Positions 13,933 through 20,998 of a stretch of 39,675 bases of DNA are shown here, piece after piece. The stretch lies in contig JAUNOP010000023.1 in the NCBI GenBank assembly GCA_030537135.1, forward strand, positions 1 through 39,675, given 5' to 3'. Both the position numbers and the translations under genes were made by a program. Origin of the DNA: Eubacteriales bacterium. Its GTDB lineage: Bacteria; Bacillota; Clostridia; Lachnospirales; Lachnospiraceae. The notes under the pieces are model-generated. The model had not been told where the DNA came from, made no database searches, and saw nothing but the letters and a program-made list of their open reading frames with translations. How positions within the stretch are numbered: position 1 is the stretch's first letter; each line of letters opens with the position of its first letter.

Positions 13933-14733
13933 TCATCTATGTTTTCTGTTTTTGCGTCCTTTTTCATCTTTTTGTTTTTTTTGACTTATTGTCCTCTTGT
14001 GCTTCATGGCCTTTAAAAGAGTGTAAATTTCATCTATATCTGAATCTGTTAATTCATCAAAATGTGTAAGCTGCTCCTGTATCATTTCAAGAGTTTTATC
14101 ACGGACGGTTTTGGAGGGACTCTGCATAAAATAGGAAGTTAAAGTACTGGTAATGCTTCCAAGCAAGCCAATGCCCACAAGCATAAGAACCATGGCAATG
14201 ATTCTTCCATAGAAGGAGTGGGGAGAAATATCTCCGTAGCCGACAGTGGTAGCCGTGACAAAGGCCCACCAGATTCCGTCCTCAAAGCTCATGTTTTCTG
14301 CAAAATGGATCATCACACCTCCTGCCAGAATGGTGAGAGTTGTGATGAATATCATATATTTGAAGCCGTTTGTGTTCAGAAAACGAGCGGCTTTTTTTAA
14401 CGGACGGCACAAAAACGCCAGAATTCTTCCAAGATTCAGAAGTCTCAGCAAAGAATCTATTCCTTTAACAGGGCAGCAGGGAAAAATCCCGTGAAAGGGC
14501 AAAAGCGCAGCCAGATCCCATATATTGTGAACAAAAAATCTCTCCTTATAAGGCGCTTTGATAAGCCGTGTCACATAATCTAATATAAAAATCAGCCATA
14601 TTCCGCGGTTAAGAGCAAGCTGCCAGGGGCTTAGATGCTCTGAGTAATCGATGAGAATCAGAATAACAGCGGTTACTGCAGAGGCGCCGCTGATGATATC
14701 ATATAATAAATGTCTTTTTGTAATTTTCAGCAT
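13933..14733 (-). CDS. Voltage-gated-type potassium channel subunit
   Basis: A 266-residue six-TM channel of the cytoplasmic membrane. The S1-S4 part (about 10-120) ends in an S4-like helix with spaced basic residues (R97, R103, R110, K113, K114, R117). The pore loop has the K+ filter TVGYGD at 163-168, then S6 (about 177-203) and a charged C-terminal tail, partly coiled and very Lys/Arg-rich at the end. Ion selectivity for K+ is secure from the filter; gating is inference. I use ATG at 14733, with GAGG seven bases upstream; a TTG start at 14832 would add 33 residues that look unlike the family and has no ribosome site. The gene is monocistronic on the minus strand. Confidence 0.9.
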   Translation of the reverse strand: MLKITKRHLLYDIISGASAVTAVILILIDYSEHLSPWQLALNRGIWLIFILDYVTRLIKAPYKERFFVHNIWDLAALLPFHGIFPCCPVKGIDSLLRLLNLGRILAFLCRPLKKAARFLNTNGFKYMIFITTLTILAGGVMIHFAENMSFEDGIWWAFVTATTVGYGDISPHSFYGRIIAMVLMLVGIGLLGSITSTLTSYFMQSPSKTVRDKTLEMIQEQLTHFDELTDSDIDEIYTLLKAMKHKRTISQKKQKDEKGRKNRKHR

Positions 14734-14780
14734 GTTTAGTCCTCGTGACGTACTCTCACTGTTTAAGAAGCGGGGATTGT

Positions 14781-14816
14781 CACTCAAGAACTCAATGAGT
14801 TCTGTATCAATGAGTG
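14781..14816. promoter_or_regulatory. Palindrome cluster upstream of the K+ channel gene
   Basis: AGAACTCA-A-TGAGTTCT (14787-14803) is a perfect 17-bp palindrome. It is enclosed by CACTCA (14781-14786) and TGAGTG (14811-14816). It lies about 50-80 bp upstream of the channel start on the minus strand and looks like a repressor operator or a leader hairpin. No regulator gene is adjacent. Confidence 0.4.
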
Positions 14817-14895
14817 AATCCTGTTCGTCCAACGGTTTTTACAAACGATGTTTCAGTCATATCGTGGATATTTTACGCACAGAGGGAGGCTTGGT

Positions 14896-14953
14896 TATGA
14901 GCAAGCAGCAAAGCGGACATCGTGTCATGTGGGTATTGCGAATATCTGCTTGA
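14896..14953 (+). repeat. Dispersed palindromic repeat, copy 3
   Basis: It matches copy 1 from GAGCAAGCAGC through GCGGACATCGT, TGTGGGTATTGCGAATAT and CTGCTTGA, with a handful of differences mostly in the loop. The arms pair imperfectly, as in copy 1. It lies in the divergent intergenic region, in no gene. Confidence 0.75.
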
Positions 14954-15139
14954 AATTTTCTGTGCAGTCTTATATATCCGGTTATGAATGATTGCGTTTA
15001 GTATAGCAACATTTGCAGAAAAAAGCAAGCGCCGCGAAATGCGGCATTTCTGTGAAGCGCAAAGCGTACTGCTGTGAAGGAGGTAAACAGCAGGCACCAG
15101 CCAGTACTCAGGTGCTGCCTGGAACTTAAGCTTCATGGC

Positions 15140-15168
15140 TTGTTTTGTATTTTGAGACATGCTACAAT
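15140..15168 (+). promoter_or_regulatory. Promoter of the glycerol-phosphodiester gene cluster
   Basis: TTGTTT (15140-15145), 17 bp, TACAAT (15163-15168). The start point near 15175 gives a short leader with AGGAGGAGG before the ATG at 15195. Confidence 0.65.
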
Positions 15169-15194
15169 AAAAAATAAACAGGAGGAGGAAAGCT

Positions 15195-15938
15195 ATGAAA
15201 ACAAGGGTATGGGCACACAGAGGAGCCAGCGCTTATGCTCCCGAAAATACGCTGGAGGCCTTTGAATTGGCATGGGAGATGGAGGCGGACGGCGTAGAGC
15301 TGGACGTGCAGATGTCAAAGGACGGGGAGTTGATTGTTCTTCATGACGAGACTCTGGAGCGCACTACAGATGGGAAGGGCTTTGCAAAGGATTATACGCT
15401 TAAGGAACTTAAGCAGCTTCGGGCAGGAGGAGGAAGACCTCATTATGAGGCGGCCAGAATTCCAACGCTGAAGGAGGTTCTGACTCTTCTTGAGCCTTCG
15501 GATATGGAAGTGAATATAGAGCTGAAGACAGGCATTTTCTTTTATCCCGGAATCGAAGAAAGGGTTATGGAGCTTGTCAGAAAATTAAAAATGGAGGATA
15601 GAATCTGGTATTCCTCGTTTAATCATGCGTCGCTTAGAAAAATCAAAGAAAGAAGGGCAGATGCCAGAACTGGGATTTTATATGCAGACGGCTGGCTTGG
15701 TGTGCCGGAATATGCAAGGCGTCTGGGCATGGATGCGCTTCATCCTGCTCTTTATAATCTTCAATATCCGGGCTTTGTCCAGGAAGCCAGAGAGAGAGGC
15801 CTAAGGCTCCATGTGTGGACTGTTAATGAGAGGGTATATATGGATAAGCTCATAGAAGCTGGAATAGACGCTATTATTACAAATTATCCGGATACAGCGC
15901 AAAAGGCAGTAAGAGCGTATAAAAGCACCCATGCATAG
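15195..15938 (+). CDS. Glycerophosphodiester phosphodiesterase
   Basis: A 247-residue cytosolic GDPD-type TIM barrel that hydrolyses glycerophosphodiesters to glycerol-3-phosphate and an alcohol. The catalytic motifs are all present: HRGASAYAPENT with H8, R9 and E17, VELDVQ with E35 and D37, and H50 in LIVLHDETLERTTDG. The second half has VNIELKTG and the ending LHVWTVNERVYMDKLIEAGIDAIITNYPD. No signal peptide, so it acts inside the cell (UgpQ-like rather than secreted GlpQ). It starts the cluster, with the glycerol-3-phosphate dehydrogenase genes following within 50 bp, a direct product-to-enzyme link. Confidence 0.93.
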   Translation: MKTRVWAHRGASAYAPENTLEAFELAWEMEADGVELDVQMSKDGELIVLHDETLERTTDGKGFAKDYTLKELKQLRAGGGRPHYEAARIPTLKEVLTLLEPSDMEVNIELKTGIFFYPGIEERVMELVRKLKMEDRIWYSSFNHASLRKIKERRADARTGILYADGWLGVPEYARRLGMDALHPALYNLQYPGFVQEARERGLRLHVWTVNERVYMDKLIEAGIDAIITNYPDTAQKAVRAYKSTHA

Positions 15939-15947
15939 CAAGAAGGC

Positions 15948-15966
15948 TTGCGAATATCCGCTTGAC
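15948..15966 (+). repeat. Partial copy of the dispersed repeat
   Basis: Nineteen bases ending ATCCGCTTGAC are identical to 10442-10460 of copy 1, preceded by AGCAAG as in copy 3. The left palindrome arm is missing. It forms most of the short gap between the phosphodiesterase and the GlpA-like gene, ending near the ribosome site of the latter. Confidence 0.6.
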
Positions 15967-15984
15967 GAGAGAGGAGACGGGAAT

Positions 15985-17442
15985 ATGTACGATGTGATAA
16001 TTATAGGCGCGGGCGTGACAGGCTGCGCCATTGCCAGAGAGCTGTCCAAATATGAACTGAAAATCGCTGTGCTGGACAAGGAGGAGGATGTATGCTGCCA
16101 GACCTCCAAGGCAAACAGCGGAATTGTTCATGCCGGCTTTGACGCAAAGCCTGGTTCTCTGAAGGCGCAGATGAATATCAGAGGAAGCCAGATGATGGAA
16201 GAGCTTTCTGTGAAGCTGGATTTTCCATACAAGAGAAACGGCTCTCTGGTTGTGTGCTTTGATGAGAGCGGAAGAGAAAAGCTTCAAAAGCTTTTGATGC
16301 AGGGCAGGGAGAACAAGGTAGAGGGACTTGTGATTCTGGAAAAGGAACAGCTTCTCTCCATGGAGCCTGGGCTTTCTGATGAAGTGGTGTGCGCTCTGTA
16401 TGCGCCTTCTGGAGCAATTGTCTGTCCGTTTGGACTTACCATTGCTCTGGCTGAGAATGCAGCTGCAAATGGAGCAGAGTTTTTCTTTAACACAGAGGTT
16501 TTGGACATACAGCGAATGCAGGCTGCGCAAAGGGGCTACCTTGTACGCACCTCAAAGGGAGATATGAAGGGACTTTCCATCGTAAATGCTGCCGGCGTCT
16601 ATGCAGATATCTTCCACAATATGGTAAGCAGAGACAAAATCCACATCATTCCCAGAAAGGGAGAATATTGTCTGTATGACCACAGGGCAGGAGACATGGT
16701 AAAGCACACGATTTTCCAGCTTCCTACAGCCATGGGAAAGGGAGTTCTGGTAACTCCGACTGTGCATGGAAATCTGCTGACAGGACCGACTGCCTGCGAC
16801 ATTTCAGATAAGGAGGATACCTCCACAACTGCCGAGGGTCTGAACTTTATGCTTCAATCTGCTGCAAGGAGCGTCCGAGAGCTTCCGACCCGCCAGATTA
16901 TTACCTCCTTTTCAGGTCTGCGAGCGCATGAGGATGGAAACGACTTTATAATTGGAGAAGTATGGGATGCACCGGGCTTTTTTGACGCGGCAGGCATTGA
17001 ATCACCTGGTCTTACCAGTGCGCCTGCAATCGGCGAGAGGCTGTCAGAGTTGGTGACAGCGTATTTGAGAGGACTTAGCACAAATGCCCCTGTCAGGAGA
17101 AAGTCTTCCTTTATTGACACAAGAAAGGGAATTTCCCAGATTTCTCTCGCTTCTCCAGAGGAGCTGCGCCGTCTGGTTGCCGAAAATCCGGCCTATGGAG
17201 CGGTTGTATGCAGGTGCGAGACTGTGACAGAGGGAGAAATCATAGACGCCATCCGCCGCCCCCTGGGCGCGCATTCCCTGGATGGAATCAAGCGGCGCAC
17301 CAGAGCAGGGATGGGCAGATGTCAGGCGGGCTTTTGCTCAGTAAGGGTGATGGAGATTTTGCACAGAGAGCTTGGAATCCATATGGAGGAGATTACCAAA
17401 TCAGGAGGAGGCTCCAGGATGCTGACAGGAGGACGGGAATAA
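15985..17442 (+). CDS. GlpA-like FAD-dependent glycerol-3-phosphate dehydrogenase subunit
   Basis: A 485-residue FAD oxidoreductase. The N-terminal dinucleotide fold is YDVIIIGAGVTGCAIA (G8, G10, G13), followed by DAO-family motifs (TSKANSGIVHAGFD). The C-terminal domain is BFD/Fer2-like, with C409-x-C411 and C446-x4-C451, expected to hold an Fe-S cluster. This domain order is that of GlpA in anaerobic glycerol-3-phosphate dehydrogenase (G3P to dihydroxyacetone phosphate). Start ATG 15985 has GAGGAGACGGGAAT before it; an upstream in-frame opening at 15931 would overlap the previous gene. The neighbours (phosphodiesterase, GlpB-like, DUF1667) support the role. L-2-hydroxyglutarate-oxidase-like annotation is possible from the N-domain alone. 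Confidence 0.87.
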   Translation: MYDVIIIGAGVTGCAIARELSKYELKIAVLDKEEDVCCQTSKANSGIVHAGFDAKPGSLKAQMNIRGSQMMEELSVKLDFPYKRNGSLVVCFDESGREKLQKLLMQGRENKVEGLVILEKEQLLSMEPGLSDEVVCALYAPSGAIVCPFGLTIALAENAAANGAEFFFNTEVLDIQRMQAAQRGYLVRTSKGDMKGLSIVNAAGVYADIFHNMVSRDKIHIIPRKGEYCLYDHRAGDMVKHTIFQLPTAMGKGVLVTPTVHGNLLTGPTACDISDKEDTSTTAEGLNFMLQSAARSVRELPTRQIITSFSGLRAHEDGNDFIIGEVWDAPGFFDAAGIESPGLTSAPAIGERLSELVTAYLRGLSTNAPVRRKSSFIDTRKGISQISLASPEELRRLVAENPAYGAVVCRCETVTEGEIIDAIRRPLGAHSLDGIKRRTRAGMGRCQAGFCSVRVMEILHRELGIHMEEITKSGGGSRMLTGGRE

Positions 17443-18737
17443 TGGAGAATACAAAAGTATGCACACTGGCAGTCATCGGAGGAGGACCTGCCGGACTTGC
17501 AGCAGCACTCGCAGCAAAGGAGGCGGGCTGCACGGATATTTTGATTCTGGAGAGAGATAAGGCGCTTGGAGGAATTTTGAATCAGTGTATTCATAATGGC
17601 TTTGGACTTCATACCTTTCAGGAGGAGCTGACAGGACCAGAGTATGCAGCGCGCTTTATAGAGAGAGTAAGAGAAGCCCAGATACCCGGTCTTTTAAATA
17701 CCATGGTTCTTGACATAGCTCCTGACAGGGATGGAAAGTGGGTTCTCACAGCCATGAACAGGGAGGAAGGACTTTTTACCCTTCGGGCAGAGACCGTGAT
17801 TCTTGCCATGGGCTGCCGGGAGAGGCCAAGAGGAGCGCTTAATATTCCAGGCTTTCGCCCGGCAGGAGTCTATTCGGCGGGAACGGCTCAGCGTCTGGTA
17901 AATATAGAAGGCTTTCTGCCGGGAAGGGAGGCTGTGATTCTCGGCTCAGGAGATATTGGCCTCATTATGGCGAGAAGGCTGACTCTGGAAGGTGCGAAGG
18001 TAAAGGCAGTGGCAGAGCTGATGCCTTATTCCGGGGGACTTAGGAGAAATATTGTACAGTGCCTTGAGGACTATGGAATCCCACTCCTTTTGTCTACAAC
18101 TGTGACGCAGGTTCATGGAAAGGAACGGGTAGAGGGTGTGACGCTCTCCAGGGTGGATGAGACAAGAAGGCCGATTCCAGGAACAGAGCAGTTTATTTCC
18201 TGCGATACGCTGCTTTTGTCTGTGGGACTTATCCCGGAAAATGAGCTTTCAGAAAAGGCGGGCGTGGCTATCTCACCTGTAACAGGAGGCCCCCTTGTGG
18301 ATGAGAGCATGGAGACCAGCAAAATAGGAATCTTTGCCTGCGGGAATGTCCTCCATGTGCATGACCTGGTGGACTATGTGAGCCAGGAGGCGGCAAAGGC
18401 AGGAACAGCGGCAGCCAGATATGTGCTGGAAGGGGAAAAGAGCAGATTCAATGCAGAGAAAGGAGTGATTGTTGTCTGTGGGCGAGATGGTGTGCGCTAT
18501 ACAGTGCCGTCCAGGATTCACAGAGACAGAATGGAGGAAGAGCTTCTGATTCGCTTCCGCGTGGGAGACGTGTATCGAAACCGATATCTGAGCGTATATT
18601 TTGATGAAAAAAGAGTTCTCCGAAGAAAAAAGCGAGTGATGGCGCCAGGAGAAATGGAACAGCTTATTCTGAAAAAGGAGGAGCTTTTGAAATATGGGGA
18701 TGTCAAAGAAATTATTCTCTGCACAGAGGAGGAATAG
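17442..18737 (+). CDS. GlpB-like FAD/NAD(P)-dependent oxidoreductase
   Basis: A 431-residue pyridine-nucleotide-disulfide-type flavoprotein. FAD motif VIGGGPAGLAAALAAKEAG at the N-terminus, NAD-type motif LGSGDIGLIMARRL (168-173 for GSGDIG), and the end motif IFACGNVLHVHDLVDYVSQEA. It probably passes electrons from the GlpA-like subunit onwards. Its ATG shares one base with the upstream TAA (TAATG), with AGGAGG nine to ten bases before, so the two subunits are coupled. The frame opens far upstream at 17208, but that part lies inside the GlpA-like gene and is not used. The DUF1667 gene follows after three bases. Confidence 0.88.
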   Translation: MENTKVCTLAVIGGGPAGLAAALAAKEAGCTDILILERDKALGGILNQCIHNGFGLHTFQEELTGPEYAARFIERVREAQIPGLLNTMVLDIAPDRDGKWVLTAMNREEGLFTLRAETVILAMGCRERPRGALNIPGFRPAGVYSAGTAQRLVNIEGFLPGREAVILGSGDIGLIMARRLTLEGAKVKAVAELMPYSGGLRRNIVQCLEDYGIPLLLSTTVTQVHGKERVEGVTLSRVDETRRPIPGTEQFISCDTLLLSVGLIPENELSEKAGVAISPVTGGPLVDESMETSKIGIFACGNVLHVHDLVDYVSQEAAKAGTAAARYVLEGEKSRFNAEKGVIVVCGRDGVRYTVPSRIHRDRMEEELLIRFRVGDVYRNRYLSVYFDEKRVLRRKKRVMAPGEMEQLILKKEELLKYGDVKEIILCTEEE

Positions 18738-18740
18738 AGG

Positions 18741-19118
18741 ATGGAAATCAAAGAGCTTATCTGTATTGGCTGTCCTATGGGCTGCTCTCTGAAGGTGCTT
18801 ATGGAAAATGGGGAGGCAGTCCGGGTGGAAGGAAATACCTGCAGAAAAGGAGAAGAATACGGAAAAAAGGAATGTACGCATCCCATGCGCACTGTGACCT
18901 CCACCATCACACTTGAGGGAGGAATTCTTCCAAGAGTGCCGGTGAAGACAAAAACAGAGATTCCAAAGGAAAAGATAAGGGAATGTATGGAGGCAATCCA
19001 CACAGCCAGGGCAGCGGCGCCTGTGACAATCGGACAGTGCCTGATTGAAAATATCGCCGGCACAGGCGTGGATATTGTAGCCTGCAGAGACATAAAGCGC
19101 AGCGAAACAGATGCATGA
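18741..19118 (+). CDS. DUF1667 domain-containing Cys-rich protein
   Basis: A 125-residue protein. The N-terminus has CIGCPMGC (C8, C11, C15) with further Cys at C34 and C45, a pattern fit for an Fe-S cluster. DUF1667 proteins regularly follow GlpA-like and GlpB-like genes in clostridia and are presumed to be an electron-transfer subunit taking the place of GlpC; this is context knowledge, not seen in the sequence. The C-terminal half (PVKTKTEIPKEKIRECMEAI) is typical of the family. Three-base gap to the previous gene, AGGAGG present, terminator just after the stop. Confidence 0.9.
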   Translation: MEIKELICIGCPMGCSLKVLMENGEAVRVEGNTCRKGEEYGKKECTHPMRTVTSTITLEGGILPRVPVKTKTEIPKEKIRECMEAIHTARAAAPVTIGQCLIENIAGTGVDIVACRDIKRSETDA

Positions 19119-19135
19119 TGTTTTTATGCGCAAAG

Positions 19136-19174
19136 AAAGCTTTCACTCAGAACAGACGGGTGAAAGCTTTTGTC
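19136..19174 (+). terminator. Terminator of the glycerol-phosphate cluster
   Basis: AAAGCTTTCAC (19136-19146) pairs perfectly with GTGAAAGCTTT (19160-19170), then TGTCTCTTCTT. Eleven-bp stem, moderate T tract. Confidence 0.75.
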
Positions 19175-19214
19175 TCTTCTTACAATACTTTGACTTTACG
19201 CAGAAGAGGCTCTG

Positions 19215-19223
19215 TGCTATGAT
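19215..19223 (+). promoter_or_regulatory. Extended -10 promoter before the methyltransferase
   Basis: TGCTATGAT is a TGn-extended -10 element; a weak -35 (TTTACG) lies 17 bp upstream. Start point near 19230, leader about 45 nt. Confidence 0.5.
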
Positions 19224-19274
19224 AAAAAAACAGAGTCTTGAGAAGAAGGCTTATGCAGAAAGGAAAAAACAGAG

Positions 19275-20030
19275 ATGGAAGCATATGCAGAATTTGCAAG
19301 GGTCTATGATATGTTCATGGATAATATTGACTATCCGGCGTGGAGCGAATATGTTGTCAGTCTTTTGGAAGACTATGAGATAAGAGATGGACTTGTTCTG
19401 GAGCTGGGCTGCGGAACTGGAAGCATGACAGAGCTTCTGGCAGAGAGAGGCTATGATATGATTGGAGTGGATAATTCTGAGGAAATGCTTGCAGAGGCAA
19501 TGGAGAAGCGGGCAGAGTCAGGAAAGGATATTTTATATCTGCTCCAGGATATGAGAGAATTTGAGCTGTATGGAACCGTGAGGGCGGTTGTGAGTATCTG
19601 TGATTCCATGAACTATATTACAGAGGAAGAGGATCTGCTTACTGTGTTTCGCCTGGTAAATAATTATCTGGATCCAGGAGGAATTTTCATTTTTGACTTG
19701 AATACAGTCTATAAATATGAGAAAATCTTGGGGCAGAATACGATTGCTGAGAACCGTGAAGAGGGAAGCTTTATCTGGGATAATGATTATGACCCGGAGA
19801 CTGGGCTGAATGTGTATGAGCTGGCTCTGTTTCTTCCAAGGCAGGATGGGCTTTATGAAAAATATGAGGAGCTTCATTATCAGAGAGCCTATGCGCTGGA
19901 TACAGTGAAAAGGCTTCTTTTACAGGCTGGACTTGTGTTTGAAACAGCCTACGACGCTTTTACAAGGAATACTCCCAGAGATGACAGCGAGCGCATTTAT
20001 GTGATTGCAAAGGAACACGGAAAAAATTGA
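19275..20030 (+). CDS. Class I SAM-dependent methyltransferase
   Basis: A 251-residue cytosolic Rossmann-fold methyltransferase. Motif I is VLELGCGTGS (41-50), followed by the acidic D in MIGVDNSEEML, then LLQDMREFEL and the post-motif IFIFDLNT. The N-terminus YAEFARVYDMFMDNIDYPAWSEYV is typical of a widespread Firmicutes group with unknown acceptor. ATG 19275 follows AAGGA. It is 67 bp upstream of hslO with no clear terminator, so methyltransferase, hslO and nadE may be cotranscribed. The substrate cannot be read from the sequence. Confidence 0.9.
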   Translation: MEAYAEFARVYDMFMDNIDYPAWSEYVVSLLEDYEIRDGLVLELGCGTGSMTELLAERGYDMIGVDNSEEMLAEAMEKRAESGKDILYLLQDMREFELYGTVRAVVSICDSMNYITEEEDLLTVFRLVNNYLDPGGIFIFDLNTVYKYEKILGQNTIAENREEGSFIWDNDYDPETGLNVYELALFLPRQDGLYEKYEELHYQRAYALDTVKRLLLQAGLVFETAYDAFTRNTPRDDSERIYVIAKEHGKN

Positions 20031-20039
20031 ATTTTGCGA

Positions 20040-20067
20040 GCTGCTGTGAACACAGGCGAACAGCAGC
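20040..20067 (+). repeat. Hairpin between methyltransferase and hslO
   Basis: GCTGCTGT, 12 bases, ACAGCAGC. No T tract, so it is more likely an RNA processing or stability element than a terminator. Confidence 0.4.
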
Positions 20068-20097
20068 GCAACAAGCACAAAGAGAGAAGGACACACA

Positions 20098-20988
20098 ATG
20101 AGCGAATATAAAGATTATATTGTAAGAGCTACAGCGGCAGACCGCCAGATTCGCGCCTTTGCCGCGACAAGCAGAAACCTGGTGGAAAAGGCGAGGAAAG
20201 CGCACAACACCAGCCCAGTGGCAACGGCTGCTCTGGGACGGCTCCTCACAGGAGGAGCCATGATGGGAGTGATGATGAAGGGAGAGAAGGATCTTCTTAC
20301 TCTTCAGATAAAAGCAGGAGGTCCCTTAAACGGAATCACTGTGACAGCAGACTCTAAGGGAAGGGTCAAGGGCTATGTAGGAAATCCAGACGTGTGCATT
20401 CCTGCTAATGCCAAAGGAAAGCTGGATGTGGCAGGAGCCGTGGGATCGGGTTTTCTGAGCGTTATCAAGGACATGGGCTTAAAGGAGCCGTATAATGGTC
20501 AGGTAATGCTGCAGACCGGCGAGATAGCAGAGGATTTGACCTATTATTTTGCTGCCAGCGAGCAGGTTCCTTCCTCTGTGGGGCTAGGCGTTTTAATGAA
20601 CAAGGACAATACAGTGGCGCAGGCAGGTGGCTTTATTGTGCAGCTTATGCCGTTTGCAGAGGAGAAGGTGATTGAAAGGCTTGAGAAAAACATTGCAGGA
20701 CTTACCTCTGTGACCTCTCTCCTCGAGAAGGGACATACTCCTGAGAGTCTTCTCTCTATAGTGCTGGATGGCTTTGATATAGAATTGACAGATACAGTGG
20801 ATACAGAATTTTATTGCAACTGCAGCAAGAGTCGTGTGGAGAGAGCCCTGATAAGCATTGGACGCAAGGAGCTTGGAGAGCTGATTGCAGAGGGAAAGCC
20901 AGTGGAGTTGAACTGCCATTTCTGCAACACCGATTATACCTTTACAGTGGAAGAGATGAAGCAAATTTTAAAGCGCTGCACCAGATAG
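20098..20988 (+). CDS. hslO: Redox-regulated chaperone Hsp33
   Basis: A 296-residue cytoplasmic holdase that is switched on by oxidation. The C-terminal zinc site has the family pattern C240-x-C242 and C273-x-x-C276; oxidation of these Cys releases zinc and exposes the binding surface. The N-terminal domain shows ATAALGRLLTGGAMMG and LQIKAGGPLNGITVTADSKGRVKGYVGNP, both diagnostic. Length matches Hsp33 (about 290). ATG 20098 follows AGAGAGAAGG. It lies ten bases before nadE, giving a likely stress/redox-related pair in an anaerobe. Confidence 0.97.
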   Translation: MSEYKDYIVRATAADRQIRAFAATSRNLVEKARKAHNTSPVATAALGRLLTGGAMMGVMMKGEKDLLTLQIKAGGPLNGITVTADSKGRVKGYVGNPDVCIPANAKGKLDVAGAVGSGFLSVIKDMGLKEPYNGQVMLQTGEIAEDLTYYFAASEQVPSSVGLGVLMNKDNTVAQAGGFIVQLMPFAEEKVIERLEKNIAGLTSVTSLLEKGHTPESLLSIVLDGFDIELTDTVDTEFYCNCSKSRVERALISIGRKELGELIAEGKPVELNCHFCNTDYTFTVEEMKQILKRCTR

Positions 20989-20998
20989 GAGAAAGAGC

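Larger units (their letters stand above)
14734..15194. other. 461-bp divergent intergenic region
   Basis: No gene is supported here. From left to right it holds the palindrome cluster 14781-14816, dispersed repeat copy 3 (14896-14953), and a hairpin-rich stretch: GCCGC-GAAAT-GCGGC (15031-15045), TGCTGT/ACAGCA (15070-15092) with a GGAGG in its loop, and CAGGCA/TGCCTG (15091-15121). The glycerophosphodiesterase promoter follows. The unused ribosome-site-like sequence suggests remains of a lost gene start (inference). Confidence 0.5.

Noticed and set aside
14734-14832. TTG start extending the K+ channel by 33 residues
   Set aside because: No ribosome site for the TTG, the added residues do not resemble channel N-termini, and the extension would cover the palindrome cluster.
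14873-15160. 95-codon minus-strand frame in the 14.7-15.2 kb gap
   Set aside because: It crosses dispersed repeat copy 3, has no ribosome site and shows no protein-like composition.
17208-17441. Upstream extension of the GlpB-like gene
   Set aside because: The extension overlaps the conserved Fe-S domain of the GlpA-like gene; the flavin motif starts right after ATG 17442.
19111-19383. Plus-strand frame overlapping the methyltransferase start
   Set aside because: It crosses a terminator and the promoter and overlaps a certain gene in another frame.
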